Shown here: positions 21,821 to 33,833 of the stretch, piece by piece
Numbering within the stretch: position 1 is the stretch's first letter
Layout: each line of letters opens with the position of its first letter
Assembly (NCBI GenBank): GCA_032622095.1
Contig: CP136066.1
Location: 168,092,664-168,156,663 of the forward strand
Origin: Siphonodentalium dalli
Lineage: Eukaryota; Mollusca; Scaphopoda; Gadilida; Siphonodentaliidae
Direction: 5' to 3'
DNA length: 64,000 bases
The notes under the pieces: generated by a model
Told to the model about the DNA's origin: nothing
What the model saw: only the letters and a program-made list of their open reading frames with translations
The model's database searches: none
Program-made: the position numbers and the translations under genes

Positions 21821-22439
21821 TGCACCAGTTTGGACATCGAAAGATGTAATAATTAATCGGGGTTCACGAGTAGATAGCAATTGGTGTACAATCATATACG
21901 TGTCACGTGATGTTAGGTCAATTGGTATTATATTTCAAAATGAGTATCTTGATTTAATCCCAAGGTATATAACGTATTTTTTGTTCACCAAATAACGGAG
22001 ATTTGTCTGAAACAGTATATAACACCACAAGTGATCAACTTTGGTCGTAAATGCTAAAATAGGACAAAATCGTAAACTTGGGGTCGCACTTTAAATATTT
22101 ATTTTTATTTATTTATGAGACGATTGACGAATAACATGACAAATAGAGGTGAAAGATAACCCCATATAATAGAGGATGTCATCTTCCATACCCATGAATT
22201 TTAAATATCAGTCAAACCCTTTCTATACTAAATTGGTTCTCCCAATCAGTTAAAAAGTGTACATCGGAATGGTCTATTATTGATTTGCAGGAATGTACAG
22301 GTAATATAGGCAGACGAAAGATACATGCAAGTACAGAAATAGTCATATTTATTGAGGGAAATGTTTAGATTATATGTTCAACAACGTTTTTTGAACTTAT
22401 TATCTGAACATTTCACCTATGATGGTTTAGAGTATAGAA
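21821..22439. other. No recognisable feature apart from a short repeat
   Basis: It contains the second copy of the ataacatgac/aatagaggtgaaag block near 22119-22175. Otherwise it is AT-rich and featureless to me. Confidence 0.45.
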
Positions 22440-22740
22440 TTGTTAACAGGGCAACATAACCTTGTGCAAATAGGTTCATATTGGACCATACTGTTCACAT
22501 ATGTTCATATTGGACTTATTTGATTCTGAAATAAGCCCGTAGTGGACCCGTCATTCCGTTGTTTGGAGCGGGCCACAGTGGGAACGCACTATAAAGAGCG
22601 TACATCTGCTTAGTCGATTTAGGTTCATATAGAACGTAAAAAAATGCATATATATATATATTATAGTCTGATAAAGTTAGCAAATTTACATTTATATCAT
22701 AGTTTTCACACATTAGCTGAAGTAATATCCATAACGTCCA
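22440..22740. repeat. Dispersed repeat family U
   Basis: It carries ggttcatattggacttattt, gaaataagcccgtagtgg, and a core gcgggccacagtg followed by aagagcgtac. The same text recurs at 47950-48720, and the core also sits inside both arms of element K (52724-53649). Confidence 0.65.
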
Positions 22741-23008
22741 CATATCAAGAGGATATATCAGACTGCATTACACCAAAATATGTAATTTTGAAATAGAAAA
22801 TAATCAAAATGTGTGTAATTTTGTGCGATTCCAGCTATAACCGGCATTTTTGTTGAAACCCGAATACCGGTTAAATTTGGAATAAGAATCACGAGTACCA
22901 ATTAACATACATATGCATGGTATGAATCCAGCGTATACCGCATGGAAATGGCCTGTATGCCGCGTACCAAAAAGAAGGAGGTGACACCCTGATATACTAT
23001 ATATAGAA

Positions 23009-23168
23009 AGAACCGCATGAGTGTCTGGATTTTGACGAAATTATCGCACGAGATTTGTTGGCCGAGCGATACCTCGAGTGCGGGACGCCGTCCCACACGA
23101 GAGGTATCGCGTTCCGCCAACAAGTCGAGTGCGATAATTCGTCAAAATCCCAACACTCATGCGGTTCT
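23009..23168. mobile_element. Near-perfect palindromic element (family G)
   Basis: The arms run from agaaccgcatgagtgt through ttttgacgaaattatcgcac and gcgatacctcg to a central gggacgccgtccc turn, then back to gcggttct. About 75 bp per arm match with few mismatches. It is a single copy here. The open frames crossing it on the minus strand follow the palindrome. Confidence 0.82.
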
Positions 23169-25742
23169 ATTTTTATTACATATCTCCGTATCATAGTAAC
23201 TTGACTCACAATCGTACATCTCCGGTACAGAAAATGTGAATTTAATTGAATTTTAACGGCATTTTAGGGTTAACGCACCAATCAGACAGGGAGCCCATCT
23301 ATCCGCGAGTGACCTTGACCCATCTTTAATGATGCGTTTGAAATTAAATTCTGTGCCTCGACAAAATTTTTCTTGAAATGAAACTACTTGAATGAATCAT
23401 CTAATCGATTAATCGCTTATTGTTTCTTTATTGTCGTGATTGTAAAAAAGTAAAAATAGTAACGGCGAGAACCAGTCTAAGAACACTGAATGAAATATAG
23501 TTCCGTGGACAGATTGCACTAGTGCAATTCTGATAATTATCACACGCCTGGAAACTCGTGCGATCATGCGAATTACGTTGATAGATATGTAATAAATTGA
23601 GTAGCGTAAATATTGTCTGTATAATCCTACGATATTTTTGACCCTCACTGTTGCCACTGAGATTGGAGAGTAATATTTGTGGGTATAAATTAGTTGAGAA
23701 TTTTGGCTCCTTTGATGCATGTGAATATTTATTACGAGTACATGAGTTTGGATCAACAATCGGCAGATACGAAATTTAAAGCTCTTTAGAGCTTGTGTTT
23801 CATAAATATGTCTCATTTCCGACTTTAAATATAATTCATCTTATCTTATCTTAACTAAATGCATGCAATGACTCGCATATACATAATGCCATGAATCTAC
23901 TCGGGCTATATATGCCGGTATATATCATATTCCTCTAGTTCAAAACCTGGAAACTTTTTGAAATTCAGACGGGAAACCTTATAACATTGAACACATTATG
24001 CAGGTAATATATATTTTCTAGTTAAGGGTGGATACACACATGCATGTAATCTCCGTAAATATCGTGTATTTGGCGTTTTACATGGATCATACACACCGTG
24101 TAATATGTGTCCGCTGACAACCCAATCATTGCGACTGTGTTTGACCACAGTGAGTTAAACTCTGAACCGCCGAAGAGCCGTTGACTGGGACAAAGTCGTC
24201 AGGCCGCTTAAAATAATTATTCGCGCGATAACTCAAATGGTCGACGTTCTGTTTAAATCATTGTCAGTCTTCTATTGATGTTAATACCAGTGATGGCCTC
24301 TTCCGCAACGCAGGGGGCTATGACCCCCAACATGCACGGGGAGCTATATTATCCCAGAAGCTACCGAATTCACCATTGCATATTTCCTCGACGAGGGGTG
24401 TGCATCCAGCACCCTGAGTCCTGACATCCTGCTTTATAAATATCGTAGTCATGTCTGTCGTGTCTGTTTTCTACGAGTGATTAATCTAATATGCAGCAAT
24501 TTATGCTATTCATATACTTAGGAACATATTATACAGCTTTAAATTTGAATGCATGGTGTTGCTGTTTGTCTTCATTCGGCGAAAGGGTTGCCTAGCTACG
24601 AGTTCCCAACTACGTCAACTTTCCTCTCGTGTGTTATACTGTTATACATGTATACACAAAATTTACAACTATAGAATATTTAAGTAAAACATTACATTGT
24701 AATTCTTGCCCAGATAATCCCGACTGATACATTCAATTAACTCCCATAGTTATTGGAAGCTTTCGGGAACCAGCCCCTCCCCCAATCATGGATTATGGTC
24801 GAAAATGTTATAATTAAAGCTTGTGACAGTTAGGAGCTTGTTCAACCTTTGGCTTGAGCCACATATATATAAATGGGGGGGGGGGGGTCACTCTTTTTAA
24901 TTTCAACCCTGTACCTGCATTATATTTTGGCGCTATAATGAATATTTGCAATCGAAATGAATTATAACTCGTGAAAAACAGCACATATATCAGACAAGAA
25001 TTACTCATTTCGGCATCCACGAAAGAAGACATGTTTATGACTGGCCTGAAATTTCCTGATGGCAGTTTGTTTGATAATGGCGTATAACTACTCACTGGTG
25101 AAATTGACCTCTCGCGCAGAGGTGATTAATATTGTCAATTATTGGTGTGGCCATGTAAAATACATGCATTTTACATACAGACATTACATGCATGTGTGTA
25201 TCCACCCTAATACCTGTTCCTCAATAATATTTTTTGCGGTATGGTAGGTAAATGTCCCAGCTCTAGATTAAATATATAAGATATCCGACTTTTGTGATAA
25301 ACAATAACTGAATACACAGGAGAATTTTTTTTATTATAATTGTAATCGACAAAAAGCGAAATCAGCTCACAAAAGTACCAGAAATCACACAAGCTCGAGC
25401 TGGAGCCTTCACAAACTGTGAAATACACTCTTAAGAAACATGTACTAATAAAGATATACATGAATATTACCCACGTTGTGTTTAATGTTATAAAGTCCCC
25501 CCATGTCATAATATCAAAACGTTTTCGAGATGGTTAATCTACGTTACCATATTATTTTTGGATCTATAAATGCAACACTGAGACGATAAGAGATGTCCGA
25601 TAGGTATATCAGAACTTCATAAGTTCATCACATCATTAAAGAGTAAACATTTCTAAGTTCATGTACATCACAGACAATCTAGACATGAACCATATGAATA
25701 AAATTATATCACAGAATATTTTAATATTTTTCAGCAGACCAT
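23169..25742. other. Long stretch without recognisable genes
   Basis: Frames such as 23409-23816 (135 codons, minus) have no motif, splice context or compositional support. A 13-G run lies at 24875-24887. I see no repeat shared with the rest of the window. Confidence 0.45.
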
Positions 25743-25750
25743 TATCGGAT

Positions 25751-25851
25751 CACAGGTCCCCAGAAAAAAAATTGACTCCACCCCAATAGTACTTAATCCT
25801 ATAGAATTAAGTACTATTGGGGTGGGTCAATTTATTTTCTGGGGACCTGTG
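25751..25851. mobile_element. Hairpin MITE with perfect 8-bp target duplication (family H)
   Basis: The ends are CACAGGTCCCCAGAAAA and the complement, with arms reaching a central cctatagaatt turn. The 8 bases before it (25743-25750, TATCGGAT) are repeated exactly after it (25852-25859). An 8-bp duplication fits the hAT superfamily; the intact duplication indicates a fairly recent insertion. Confidence 0.88.
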
Positions 25852-25877
25852 TATCGGATACTATGTCCGGAATTTCA

Positions 25878-26331
25878 TTAAAGGTAATCAATCCGATTAA
25901 ACACCCCTAAATTACTATTTCTTTGGTTTCGGGGGTAAAAAATATTTGATTCGAGTAGAGGAACCTACCCATCAATGCTCAGAGTGATCAGATATCGATA
26001 TTTGAAGTTTGTTATTTCAATTTTTTGTGGCACTGAAACACGCCGTCAAAAGGATGGTCTAGGTCAAAATTGCGGATGAAGATGGATAACTCTAAAAACA
26101 AGTGGTAATATGGTCAAATTTCGTGAATACTCGAGTGATAGATAATACGGCGATATTTCGTTGAACAAAATGTTGATAAATAACGCGTTTTGGGAAATTT
26201 GATGCCATAGTTGACAGTGATTAGCATTATTTTGTTGCAATTAATCTATTGTGATAACTAAAGCGTATTTTGAAGAAATGTTGTTGTTATTGATGATATG
26301 GGGACCGTCTAATCGGATTGAGTACCTTTAA
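25878..26331. mobile_element. TTAA-type element family D (D2)
   Basis: It begins TTAAAGGTAATCAATCCGA and ends cggattgagtacctTTAA. The interior matches D3 (gaagatggataactctaaaa, aagcgtattttgaaga). No open frame of interest is present. Confidence 0.87.
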
Positions 26332-26489
26332 TTTCCCGACGTTTACAATTCTGATTCGGTTGCTGATTCTATATTTTATCAACCAGTTTACTTTAGAAAA
26401 TACACCCAAGAAATATTCCCAGCCAACTCCTTTTCTTAACTAAGAAAACTGATTATCAACGTCAGCTACATTTGTTCAGTTAATGTTGA

Positions 26490-26956
26490 TTAAAGGTACT
26501 CAATCCGATCAGACGCTCCTAAATTACTATTTCTATGGCTTCGGGGGTAAAAAATATTTGATTTGAGTCAAGGAACCCATCCATCAAAGCTCAGAGTGAT
26601 CAGAGATCGATTTTTGAAGTTTGTTATTTCTCGAGATGTTTAATAATATGTGGCCCATAAACACGTGGTCAAACGGAGGGTCTCGGAGAAAATTGCGGAT
26701 GAAGATGGATAACTCTAAAATCAAGTGGTAATATGGTCTATTTTCGTGATACTTTAGTGATAATACGGCCATATTTTGTTGAACAAAATGTTGATAGATA
26801 ACAAGTTTTGGAAAATTTAATACCATAGTTGACAGTGGTTAACATTATTTTGTTACAATAAATCGATTCTGATAACTAAAGCGTATTTTGAAGATATGTT
26901 GTTGTTGTTGTATCTTGATGGTACGGGGATCGTCTGATCGGATTGATTACCTTTAA
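26490..26956. mobile_element. TTAA-type element family D (D3)
   Basis: It begins TTAAAGGTACTCAATCCGA and ends cggattgattacctTTAA. It is a same-orientation neighbour of D2 about 160 bp away, with nearly the same interior, so the pair may reflect two insertions or a local duplication. Confidence 0.87.
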
Positions 26957-27104
26957 ATATTCACACAACTGTTGGATAAAATCAATTGGTTGTTGAGCGA
27001 TTTCACGTTTAGTGTTATGTAGATATTTGTACTCAACTCGTTGAGATGAGTAGAACTAGTTTACTCAACAGTTTAGTCAACGTTGCTTGTTGGTATTCTT
27101 ACAG

Positions 27105-27562
27105 CAAGCCTGCAGATAGCGTGTCTGTCATTTGCAGAATGAGGTCCACAGAGGGTGAATTTAGTGATGCTATCCCGCATAGCGGGCTAGCATCACCAAA
27201 TTCACCCTCTGGGGATCTCATTCTGCTTAGTCCCTCAACTGCTATGGTAGATCTAGGATGAGATTGAAGTTTCCCTGTTGAAGTTGATGATGTTCACCCA
27301 CAGGGCACCTCAATTATGCATTTTATCTTCTGCAAATTAGGGGATATAGAAACTTCTTAGAAGGGAAAACATAACTAAAAACAATGTTAATTTGAGACTA
27401 TAGATACTTCCCAGAAGATGAGGCTTAAGCATAATGAGGTCCCCAGAGGGTGACTTTGGTGATGCTAGCCCGCTGTGCGGGATAACATAACTAAATTCAC
27501 CCTCTGGGGACCTCATTCTGCAAATGACACTCATTCTGCAAATGACACTATTTGCAGGCTTG
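27105..27562. mobile_element. Foldback element family A, long copy (A4)
   Basis: The inverted outer ends are caagcctgcagatagcgtgt and cactatttgcaggcttg. The left hairpin module is at about 27138-27222 and the right at about 27438-27520. The spacer contains the reverse complement of tgggaagtatctatagtctc. A small duplication (actcattctgcaaatgac twice) lies near the right end. Confidence 0.85.
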
Positions 27563-28831
27563 CTTACCCTGGTGTTGAGTAATTATTGAGTAAAATTTTA
27601 GTCAAGGAGATTTTCAGTGCAGTAATGACGAATAGTTCACATATGTCCATATACTCGGCCCGTGATATGATATCACTCGAGGCGAAGTTCAGTCAAGAAT
27701 TTTGACGCGAAAGGTGATTTAAATAGAATGTGAACGACTGATCTAATATCATAGATGTTTACTGTTTTGTACAAAAAGCACGATACCCTCATTTTTGTTA
27801 GTAAGAACAAGGCCGTATCATTGACATCTTCGTCTTCCCTACTAACGATTATAATAGACTTTAAATTATTTCGCATTGTTTTGTCGTGACTTACCTTGAT
27901 TGAACTTGTGATATCTTTTAGATGAACAATTCTATCTACTTTGATGTGATGAAGGGAAACTATACGCTTCAAGCGATACCAGCATTCTGCGTTTAATTGC
28001 TAATTTAAAAACATTCATCTTGTTCATAAGCGAACGCATATGGTGTACTGAATTATTTCATAATGTATATATAACGATTGTCTTCCCAGTTGAGTGTTCA
28101 CATTCAAACCAATTAACCGCATTGGTCTTAAAGTATGGGGGATGTGTCCTCCATAGAATTTCAAACTGGAAATTGAAGGCCTCCAACTGTTGGACATTTC
28201 CAAACTGACAACCCCCCGAGGTTGAACAATTCTCAAACTGGTGACCAGTTAAGACCATCATTTTGACCAAAAGTAGAAAATATGATAATTTTTGTCTAAA
28301 AAACTACAAATTCCCCACTAATCACACATTGGAAATCAAACAATAAGAACAATTTCAACCTATGTGGTGTCAACATTCCAACAAATGTGTCAGGCATGAA
28401 ATTTCCAACTGTTATTGAATAAAATGTTGACCACCCCGTGTCGAAGTCGCCACGTGTCTATTGATAATGAATGTATATCGTGTACCAACTATTCGTGTAC
28501 GCATGCGTTATTTCAGATTGGAGTATGGCGCTAGATTTCGCAACGTGTGGTTGCAGGACAAGACCCATAAGTAAGACGAACAAGCAATAGCATGTTTGCA
28601 TGAACAATCGCACGAAAAAGGTGTTACCATTATATATTTGCATGTGAGGAAAATTATATTTATTTTTATATTTGGTATTTCAGCTTTTTACAGCGTGAGT
28701 GATATTGGAGTTGGCACTTCAGTTGAACAAAACATGTATCTCACACCTGTTGATATATCAGTTGTGAATATTTTACATTTGATGGCGATCTCATCGACCT
28801 AATTCGTCATATTCAGCAGTTTAAACTCGTT
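27563..28831. other. No recognisable gene
   Basis: A weak inverted repeat (gcattggtcttaaag near 28120, cagttaagacc near 28247, with several ccaact/aaactgg words between) may be an old foldback. Otherwise I see nothing. Confidence 0.4.
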
Positions 28832-29380
28832 TTAAGGATCAGACGCACATTTTGCCAAAATGTACTGATATTTCCAAATGGATTTTCTCAAATCCTGTCT
28901 GGGATTTATTTCAGATGTTTCAAATTAGCTATTATTGTAACACAAGCGTCAACTCATTGGAAATTATTACCCAAGTTACTATACTTTTACGACAAGAACA
29001 ATATGTAACATTTCGCCGTTTTCCGGTACCAAGAACTTGTGTAAGATATAACTGTTTTCAAAAGTGCAGTTGGTATATCAATATCACGAGAGGAGACAAA
29101 TTTTCCTTGATAAAAAATTATATTCATTTCGAAAGACAGCCACTCATAATTAAATTTCTGTATTTGAGAATTTGCTTGTCAAGAATGCTGATCAATAACA
29201 CTTTGGGCTATGATGTGTTTTAGGTCACAGGTCCAAAGCCAAATCCCCTGCTGACCAGGTATCTCCAATAGTGTGACCTATTTCCAGTTGAATGCTCCAT
29301 GCTTGAGTGGACTGGCCTGCATACCAACATTTGTTTTTTCTTTGGGTGGAAAAATTTATGGCTGCTTTATTGTTCATTGT

Positions 29381-30229
29381 AAAGGCCCTTACAGGCGGTG
29401 ATGTGAGCGACGCGAACGACTTCGCGATTTTTGCGTCAATGCGCCAAAATATTTTCGTCATCATACGTAGGGGGTAGATCTTCTCGTATTTTGCGTCTTC
29501 AAATGGCAACGTGGCAGCAATTCATCACATATAGTATATATGAATATGTGGTCGTTTTCCATAGGGGACTGTATGCCCATTAGTCAAATTAACACACGTC
29601 GAGTCGATGGCACTGAAATGGTCTTTTGAATGCCATGTCCATCCATATTCCATACGTTCTGTATGTGATTTGTATGATATAGAGTCTTGTTATATAATAC
29701 TTCATACTTTATATTTCCGCTATACTATGTTGAATTTGAAGTAGCCATTCTGTTTGCAACGAATGGACTTGGCAATTTTGATGGATTCCACATCCGGTGA
29801 CTTCGTCTATCTCCGTCATTGAAAAACCGAAAACATTCGAGTAAACGCACTGATTGGGTCGCTCAATTAGAACAAACCGAAAACATTCGAGTAAACGCAC
29901 TGATCGGGTCGCTCCGAGTAAACGCACTGATCGGGTCGCTCCGAGTAAACGCACTGATCGGGTCGCTCCGAGTAAACGCACTGATCGGGTCGCTCAATTA
30001 AAACAAATCACTCGAGTAAACGCACTGGTCGGGTCGCTCCGAGTAAACGCACTGATCGGGTCGCTCCGAGTAAACGCACTGATCGGGTCGCTCAATTAGA
30101 ACGAATCCTATCCTTGCGATTGACGTTTTGGTCGCGACGCCGTGTGATTACCCCAGTGATATTATATCTGTCCTAATCGAGCTTGACGCTGAAGTCGCGA
30201 CGCTCGCGTCGCCGTCTGAATAGCCCTTT
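29381..30229. mobile_element. Inverted-repeat DNA element (family O)
   Basis: The ends are aaaggcccttacaggcggtg and, inverted, gccgtctgaatagcccttt. The terminal ~60 bp are CpG-rich with words gcgacgcg, cgacttcgcg and gcgtcaa. Flanks of gt/aa and atg fit a 3-bp target such as TTA or TAA, as in Harbinger/ISL2EU-type elements; that is inference. It contains a 27-bp minisatellite. A 94-codon minus-strand frame at 29225-29509 crosses the boundary and is not called. Confidence 0.65.
29835..30097 (+). repeat. 27-bp minisatellite inside element O
   Basis: About eight copies of gagtaaacgcactgatcggg + tcgctcc are present, some separated by a linker aattagaacaaaccgaaaac. The length of 27 is a multiple of three, which explains the open frames in both directions. 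Confidence 0.9.
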
Positions 30230-30854
30230 ATGCATAGGGTAAGATGATATATCATGCAATTGAAAATTCAACTCAACAGCTTCCTCTCATTGAGCCAAGA
30301 CAGTAAGCTATTTGGCGGTTGGATTGTTATGTGAAACTATTAATTATCCTTGGTACTCAAAGAAAATAATATTTTCACATCTGTTAAAATTCTATGTTTT
30401 TGTCTTTTACCAGTTGGTAATATTCTATATACAATGAAAGTTAGGATATGTGAAATTCACGATTTTTCACTAGATAGATCCAGAGAAATTCTTTGTTGAC
30501 ACTGAATTGCAATTTTTGTCTGGATTTATGCAAAGCGTGCGTCTGACCCTTATAAATATAACGCCACATGATAGTCTAGTTACGAGAGAATTGTACATGG
30601 TCGGTCGGTGATTATATATGCACGAGATTGGAATCTCTATTTCAATTTTGAAAAGAAAAAACTGAAGCCGACACTCAGTCGCACCATAGACACGCCCTCA
30701 ATCCATATGCCATCGTTTAAAGCTCCGCCCATTGCACTGGTTGTGTAACAATTAAACCCATGGTTCACAAAGTACAGATACGTCATCTCAGTATACGTAA
30801 ATAGTCAGCATTTGTATAATGAACGACGACAGATAATTATTACGAATAGCTATG

Positions 30855-31313
30855 TGTGACCCGCCATATATCAAATCCAGTCGTAAGTCGGGATTTGTTT
30901 TACCCTGTGCCAATGCATTCTCTTATATATGCGAGTCGACCATAGGTCGCCTCGCATATATAAGAGAATGCATTGGCCTAACAATGTTTTATCATGTTTT
31001 TTAAATAAATGTTTCTTACAATTTTTAGGACATAAAATAAAAAAACATCCATTACCCTGCAGGGAGCCCCACACATATATAGAAGAGTGTCGTCTGCTCA
31101 TGTTTGTCTGGGGCTCTGTACTGGGTGAAATTATAAAATTGTTAAAGAATACAAGAACAAATTATTAAATTGTAAAAAATTGTTAGGCCAATGCATTCTC
31201 TTATATATGCGAGGCGAACTATGGTCGACTCGCATATATAAGAGAATGCATTGGCACAGGGTAAAAAAATCCCGACTTACGACTGGATTTGATATGGTGG
31301 GTCACATTTGTTG
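30855..31313. mobile_element. Foldback element with family B core and longer outer arms (B4)
   Basis: The outer arms tgacccgccatatatcaaat + ccagtcgtaagtcggga and the inverted partner tcccgacttacgactgga lie outside the two B-type hairpins (30902-30980 and 31182-31262). The core carries attgttaaagaata. A partial outer arm also occurs at about 238-272. Another element may thus have received B, or B has a variant end. Confidence 0.75.
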
Positions 31314-31651
31314 TCGTAATCTTTTCGGACGGTCCAAACACGGATAGGGAAAAACGACAACGAACAGAAAGAACACACATTCTAGTGACGTAGTACCCTA
31401 TTCGTAATAAGTATAATGTCATCAGTGATGTCATCATTCATTATGCGAAAGGTGTCTATAATTAACGAGCCCGATTTGTTTTCTAGACTGAGCATATAAA
31501 AGTGAAACCGAAGATGGCGAATCCGTGTCTTAGTCGTTTGCTATAGTTTTTAAACTCTGGTTTAGCTCTCAAAAAGGTGTTTTCTGGAAACTGTGCTTAG
31601 ACTGGAGATGAGTCTCAGATGACGAGTCAAGCCACCATGTCTGGCTTTGAC

Positions 31652-31879
31652 TTAACCCTTCCATGACTGGAGCTTCCTGAAATTCTGCGAAAATCCTGTA
31701 CCAATGCATTTTCTTATTATATATGGCGAGTGTCCCATTGGTCTAACAATATTTACCTTGACGGTGTCAGCCAGTGCATTCTCGTTTATATGAGTGAGTT
31801 TATATTGGGAGACTCGCATATATAAGAGAACGTGCTGGCACAGGATCTTTAATGCAGCTCCCGCCATGAAAGGGTTCAG
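31652..31879. mobile_element. TTAA-type foldback MITE family B (B5)
   Basis: It begins TTAACCCTTCCATGACTGGA and ends catgaaagggTTCA (one TSD base changed). The interior has ccaatgcattttcttat and its inverted partner. The length matches B2. Confidence 0.82.
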
Positions 31880-32380
31880 TTGCATTACATTCAGAGGTAT
31901 AACGTTTTGGTGGTGGTGGTTTGCATATTACGTGTTTTTGTGCGAAGGACAAATCAATTCTCTGGATATATATAACCCAGTTTACATTTGTATTGCATCA
32001 CCCTGGTCAAGTGCATGGTCATACTAATTTGTTATGATGCTGGTGAGTCCAGCTGCTTTATTGTTATGATGGTAGGGCCAAGCAATTCTGTTAAGAGACA
32101 ATACCGCTAATATGCCTAAAGTTGTATTTGTTTGCTAATTTGGCTAATCCGAGCATATTAAAGGCCCATATAATTTTCGAGTCACCGATTATTTTTTATA
32201 GTGTCTTGATATACGGTTTTAATAACAATCTTTCATAAAATATGAATATATAACTATAATTTATCACCATTTGAAACGTCTCAGAAGGTGCCCATAGAAA
32301 AATAGAAATCGGCTGAAATTATAGAAAGATTTTCACACGTTATGGCTCCCAGAATGATACAGAATTCAAATTAAAAATGT

Positions 32381-32444
32381 ATTTCAATGGAAGGGGAATA
32401 ACTCTATATTTTAAAATACAGAGTTATTCTCCTTCTATTGAAAT
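32381..32444. repeat. 64-bp hairpin
   Basis: atttcaatggaaggggaata continues into actctatatttt, followed by the near-exact inverse ending ctccttctattgaaat. It is a single copy, inside Q2, and may be a tiny MITE. Confidence 0.75.
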
Positions 32445-32727
32445 TAATGAAACTTGGGCACAGTATAGAAGTCAGTATCTCAACAAAAACCAAAAGTTCA
32501 CAGTTTATTACACCGAATAAGATTATAATACAATGTTGTTGAGCTTCCTCTTTCAAATGGTATATAATATGGCATATATTTTATATAAAATTATCTGGGG
32601 GTTCGAAATTTAAGTGGGTCTTTAAGCCAGTGTATGTATGAAACATTCAAGAACATATATATTCTAAAATATTTTAATAATGGTGATGCTGGTATCTGCA
32701 AAACGACACGGAGTCATCTCAGTTATA

Positions 32728-32880
32728 CAGTAATGCTCTAATTAATCGACTTCTTAACCACAGCATAATTATGGGTAACTTTTCAGGATTTAGTCGGAAA
32801 TATGGCTTGTTGCCATTCATCGGAAAGCTCTCGGCCAAATTCTGCTGTGGTTAAGAAGTCGAATAATTAGAGCATTACTG
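32728..32880. mobile_element. Palindromic TA-flanked MITE family C (C2)
   Basis: CAGTAATGCTC to GAGCATTACTG between TA dinucleotides. Part of the right arm is deleted compared with C1, giving 153 bp. Confidence 0.85.
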
Positions 32881-32912
32881 TAGTCGGTATGCAACAACCA
32901 ACACAGCTATTA

Positions 32913-33270
32913 TTAAAGGCACGAATGGCCTTCGCGGTGGTTATGCTGTTAAAATAGACACACCCGTTAAAACTGTCATAAACAGAAAGACTATTAAAAC
33001 ATAGACATATTTGTTCATATACCAGTCATACATATCGCTTAATTAGTATGTTATTGTCAAGTTCGTACGCTGTGTTATGTAAACAAAAGCCAGGTTCTGT
33101 AACATTTTTTGGATTACGAACTTGACAATAATATACTATTTACGCGATATTTTGATTAGTATAAGAACAAGGCCTGTCTATATTTTAATATTCTTTCTGT
33201 TTATGGCGGTTTTAACGGATGTGAAAATTTTAACAGTAATACCCACCGCGAAGGTCATCCGTGCCCTTAA
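32913..33270. mobile_element. TTAA-type element family F (F2)
   Basis: It begins TTAAAGGCACGAATGGCCTT and ends aaggtcatccgtgcccTTAA. The long arms share gttaaaatag, acacccgttaaaac, and cttgacaataatatac or its inverse. It is uninterrupted, unlike F1. Confidence 0.85.
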
Positions 33271-33314
33271 AATATTTCACAATATACATATTTTTGTTAT
33301 GTTTTCTACACATA

Positions 33315-33528
33315 CAGTAATGCCCTAAATAATCGACTCCTTAACCACAGAAGAATTATGGGTAACTTTTCAGGATTTAGTCCGAAATATAGCTTGTTGC
33401 CATTCTTCGGAAAGCTCTCGGTGAGAGCTTTCCGATGAATGGCAACAGGGCATATTTTCGACTAAATACTGAAAAGTTACCTATAATTCTGCTGTGGTTA
33501 AGGAGTCGATTATTTAGGGCATTACTGT
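33315..33528. mobile_element. Palindromic TA-flanked MITE family C (C3)
   Basis: CAGTAATGCCC to GGGCATTACTG between TA dinucleotides. Both full arms are present, like C1. Confidence 0.87.
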
Positions 33529-33833
33529 ACATGCAATGTAAAGCCACTCGTTGAATTGTCAGATCAGCCAAACACCGCAAAAATTACAACTTAAAGAAAA
33601 TTAGCGGTACTTTTTCTTAACAGCATCGCTTTGCCCTACCAGCATCATAGAAAGTTAGCAGACGACTAATTGACCAGGCTTGTGAACAAGGTGTATCTGC
33701 ATGACACCAATCGGAGAGGATTGCTTGTAAATAGCATGGCGATATTTACTGTTTAATGCATGTGTATGACGCTTATTTGGAGACATTGTTTTGTTGGTAA
33801 CAGTTAGAGAGAAGCATATGGGCATACCAAATA

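Larger units (their letters stand above)
28832..30554. mobile_element. Possible TTAA-ended element enclosing another element
   Basis: TTAAGGATCAGACGCAC at the left is matched, inverted, by gtgcgtctgacccTTAT at the right, about 20 bp in all. Inside lies the well-defined element at 29381-30229. The remaining arms are only weakly similar, so the outer element is tentative. Confidence 0.45.
32020..33670. mobile_element. Foldback element family Q with three nested insertions (Q2)
   Basis: The left arm (about 32030-32180: gttatgatgctggtgagtcc, gatggtagggccaagc) and the right arm (about 33560-33665: cagcatcgctttgccctacc, agcatcatag) match Q1 at 5390-5860. The shared centre is acattcaagaacatatata. 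Between the arms lie C2 (32728-32880), F2 (32913-33270) and C3 (33315-33528), so Q2 is older than all three. Confidence 0.65.

Noticed and set aside
22902-23209. Two minus-strand frames of 70-73 codons
   Set aside because: Both run through the perfect palindrome at 23009-23168 and are explained by it.
23409-23816. 135-codon minus-strand frame
   Set aside because: No recognisable domain, low-complexity AT-driven composition, and no splice or start support.
29221-29280. Small inverted repeat taggtcaca ... gtgtgaccta
   Set aside because: Only about 10 bp per arm; likely chance or a remnant, and no target duplication was seen.
29225-29509. 94-codon minus-strand frame resembling a fragment of a transposase-like protein
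   Set aside because: It crosses the border of element O and continues into unrelated flank; no catalytic motif is visible.
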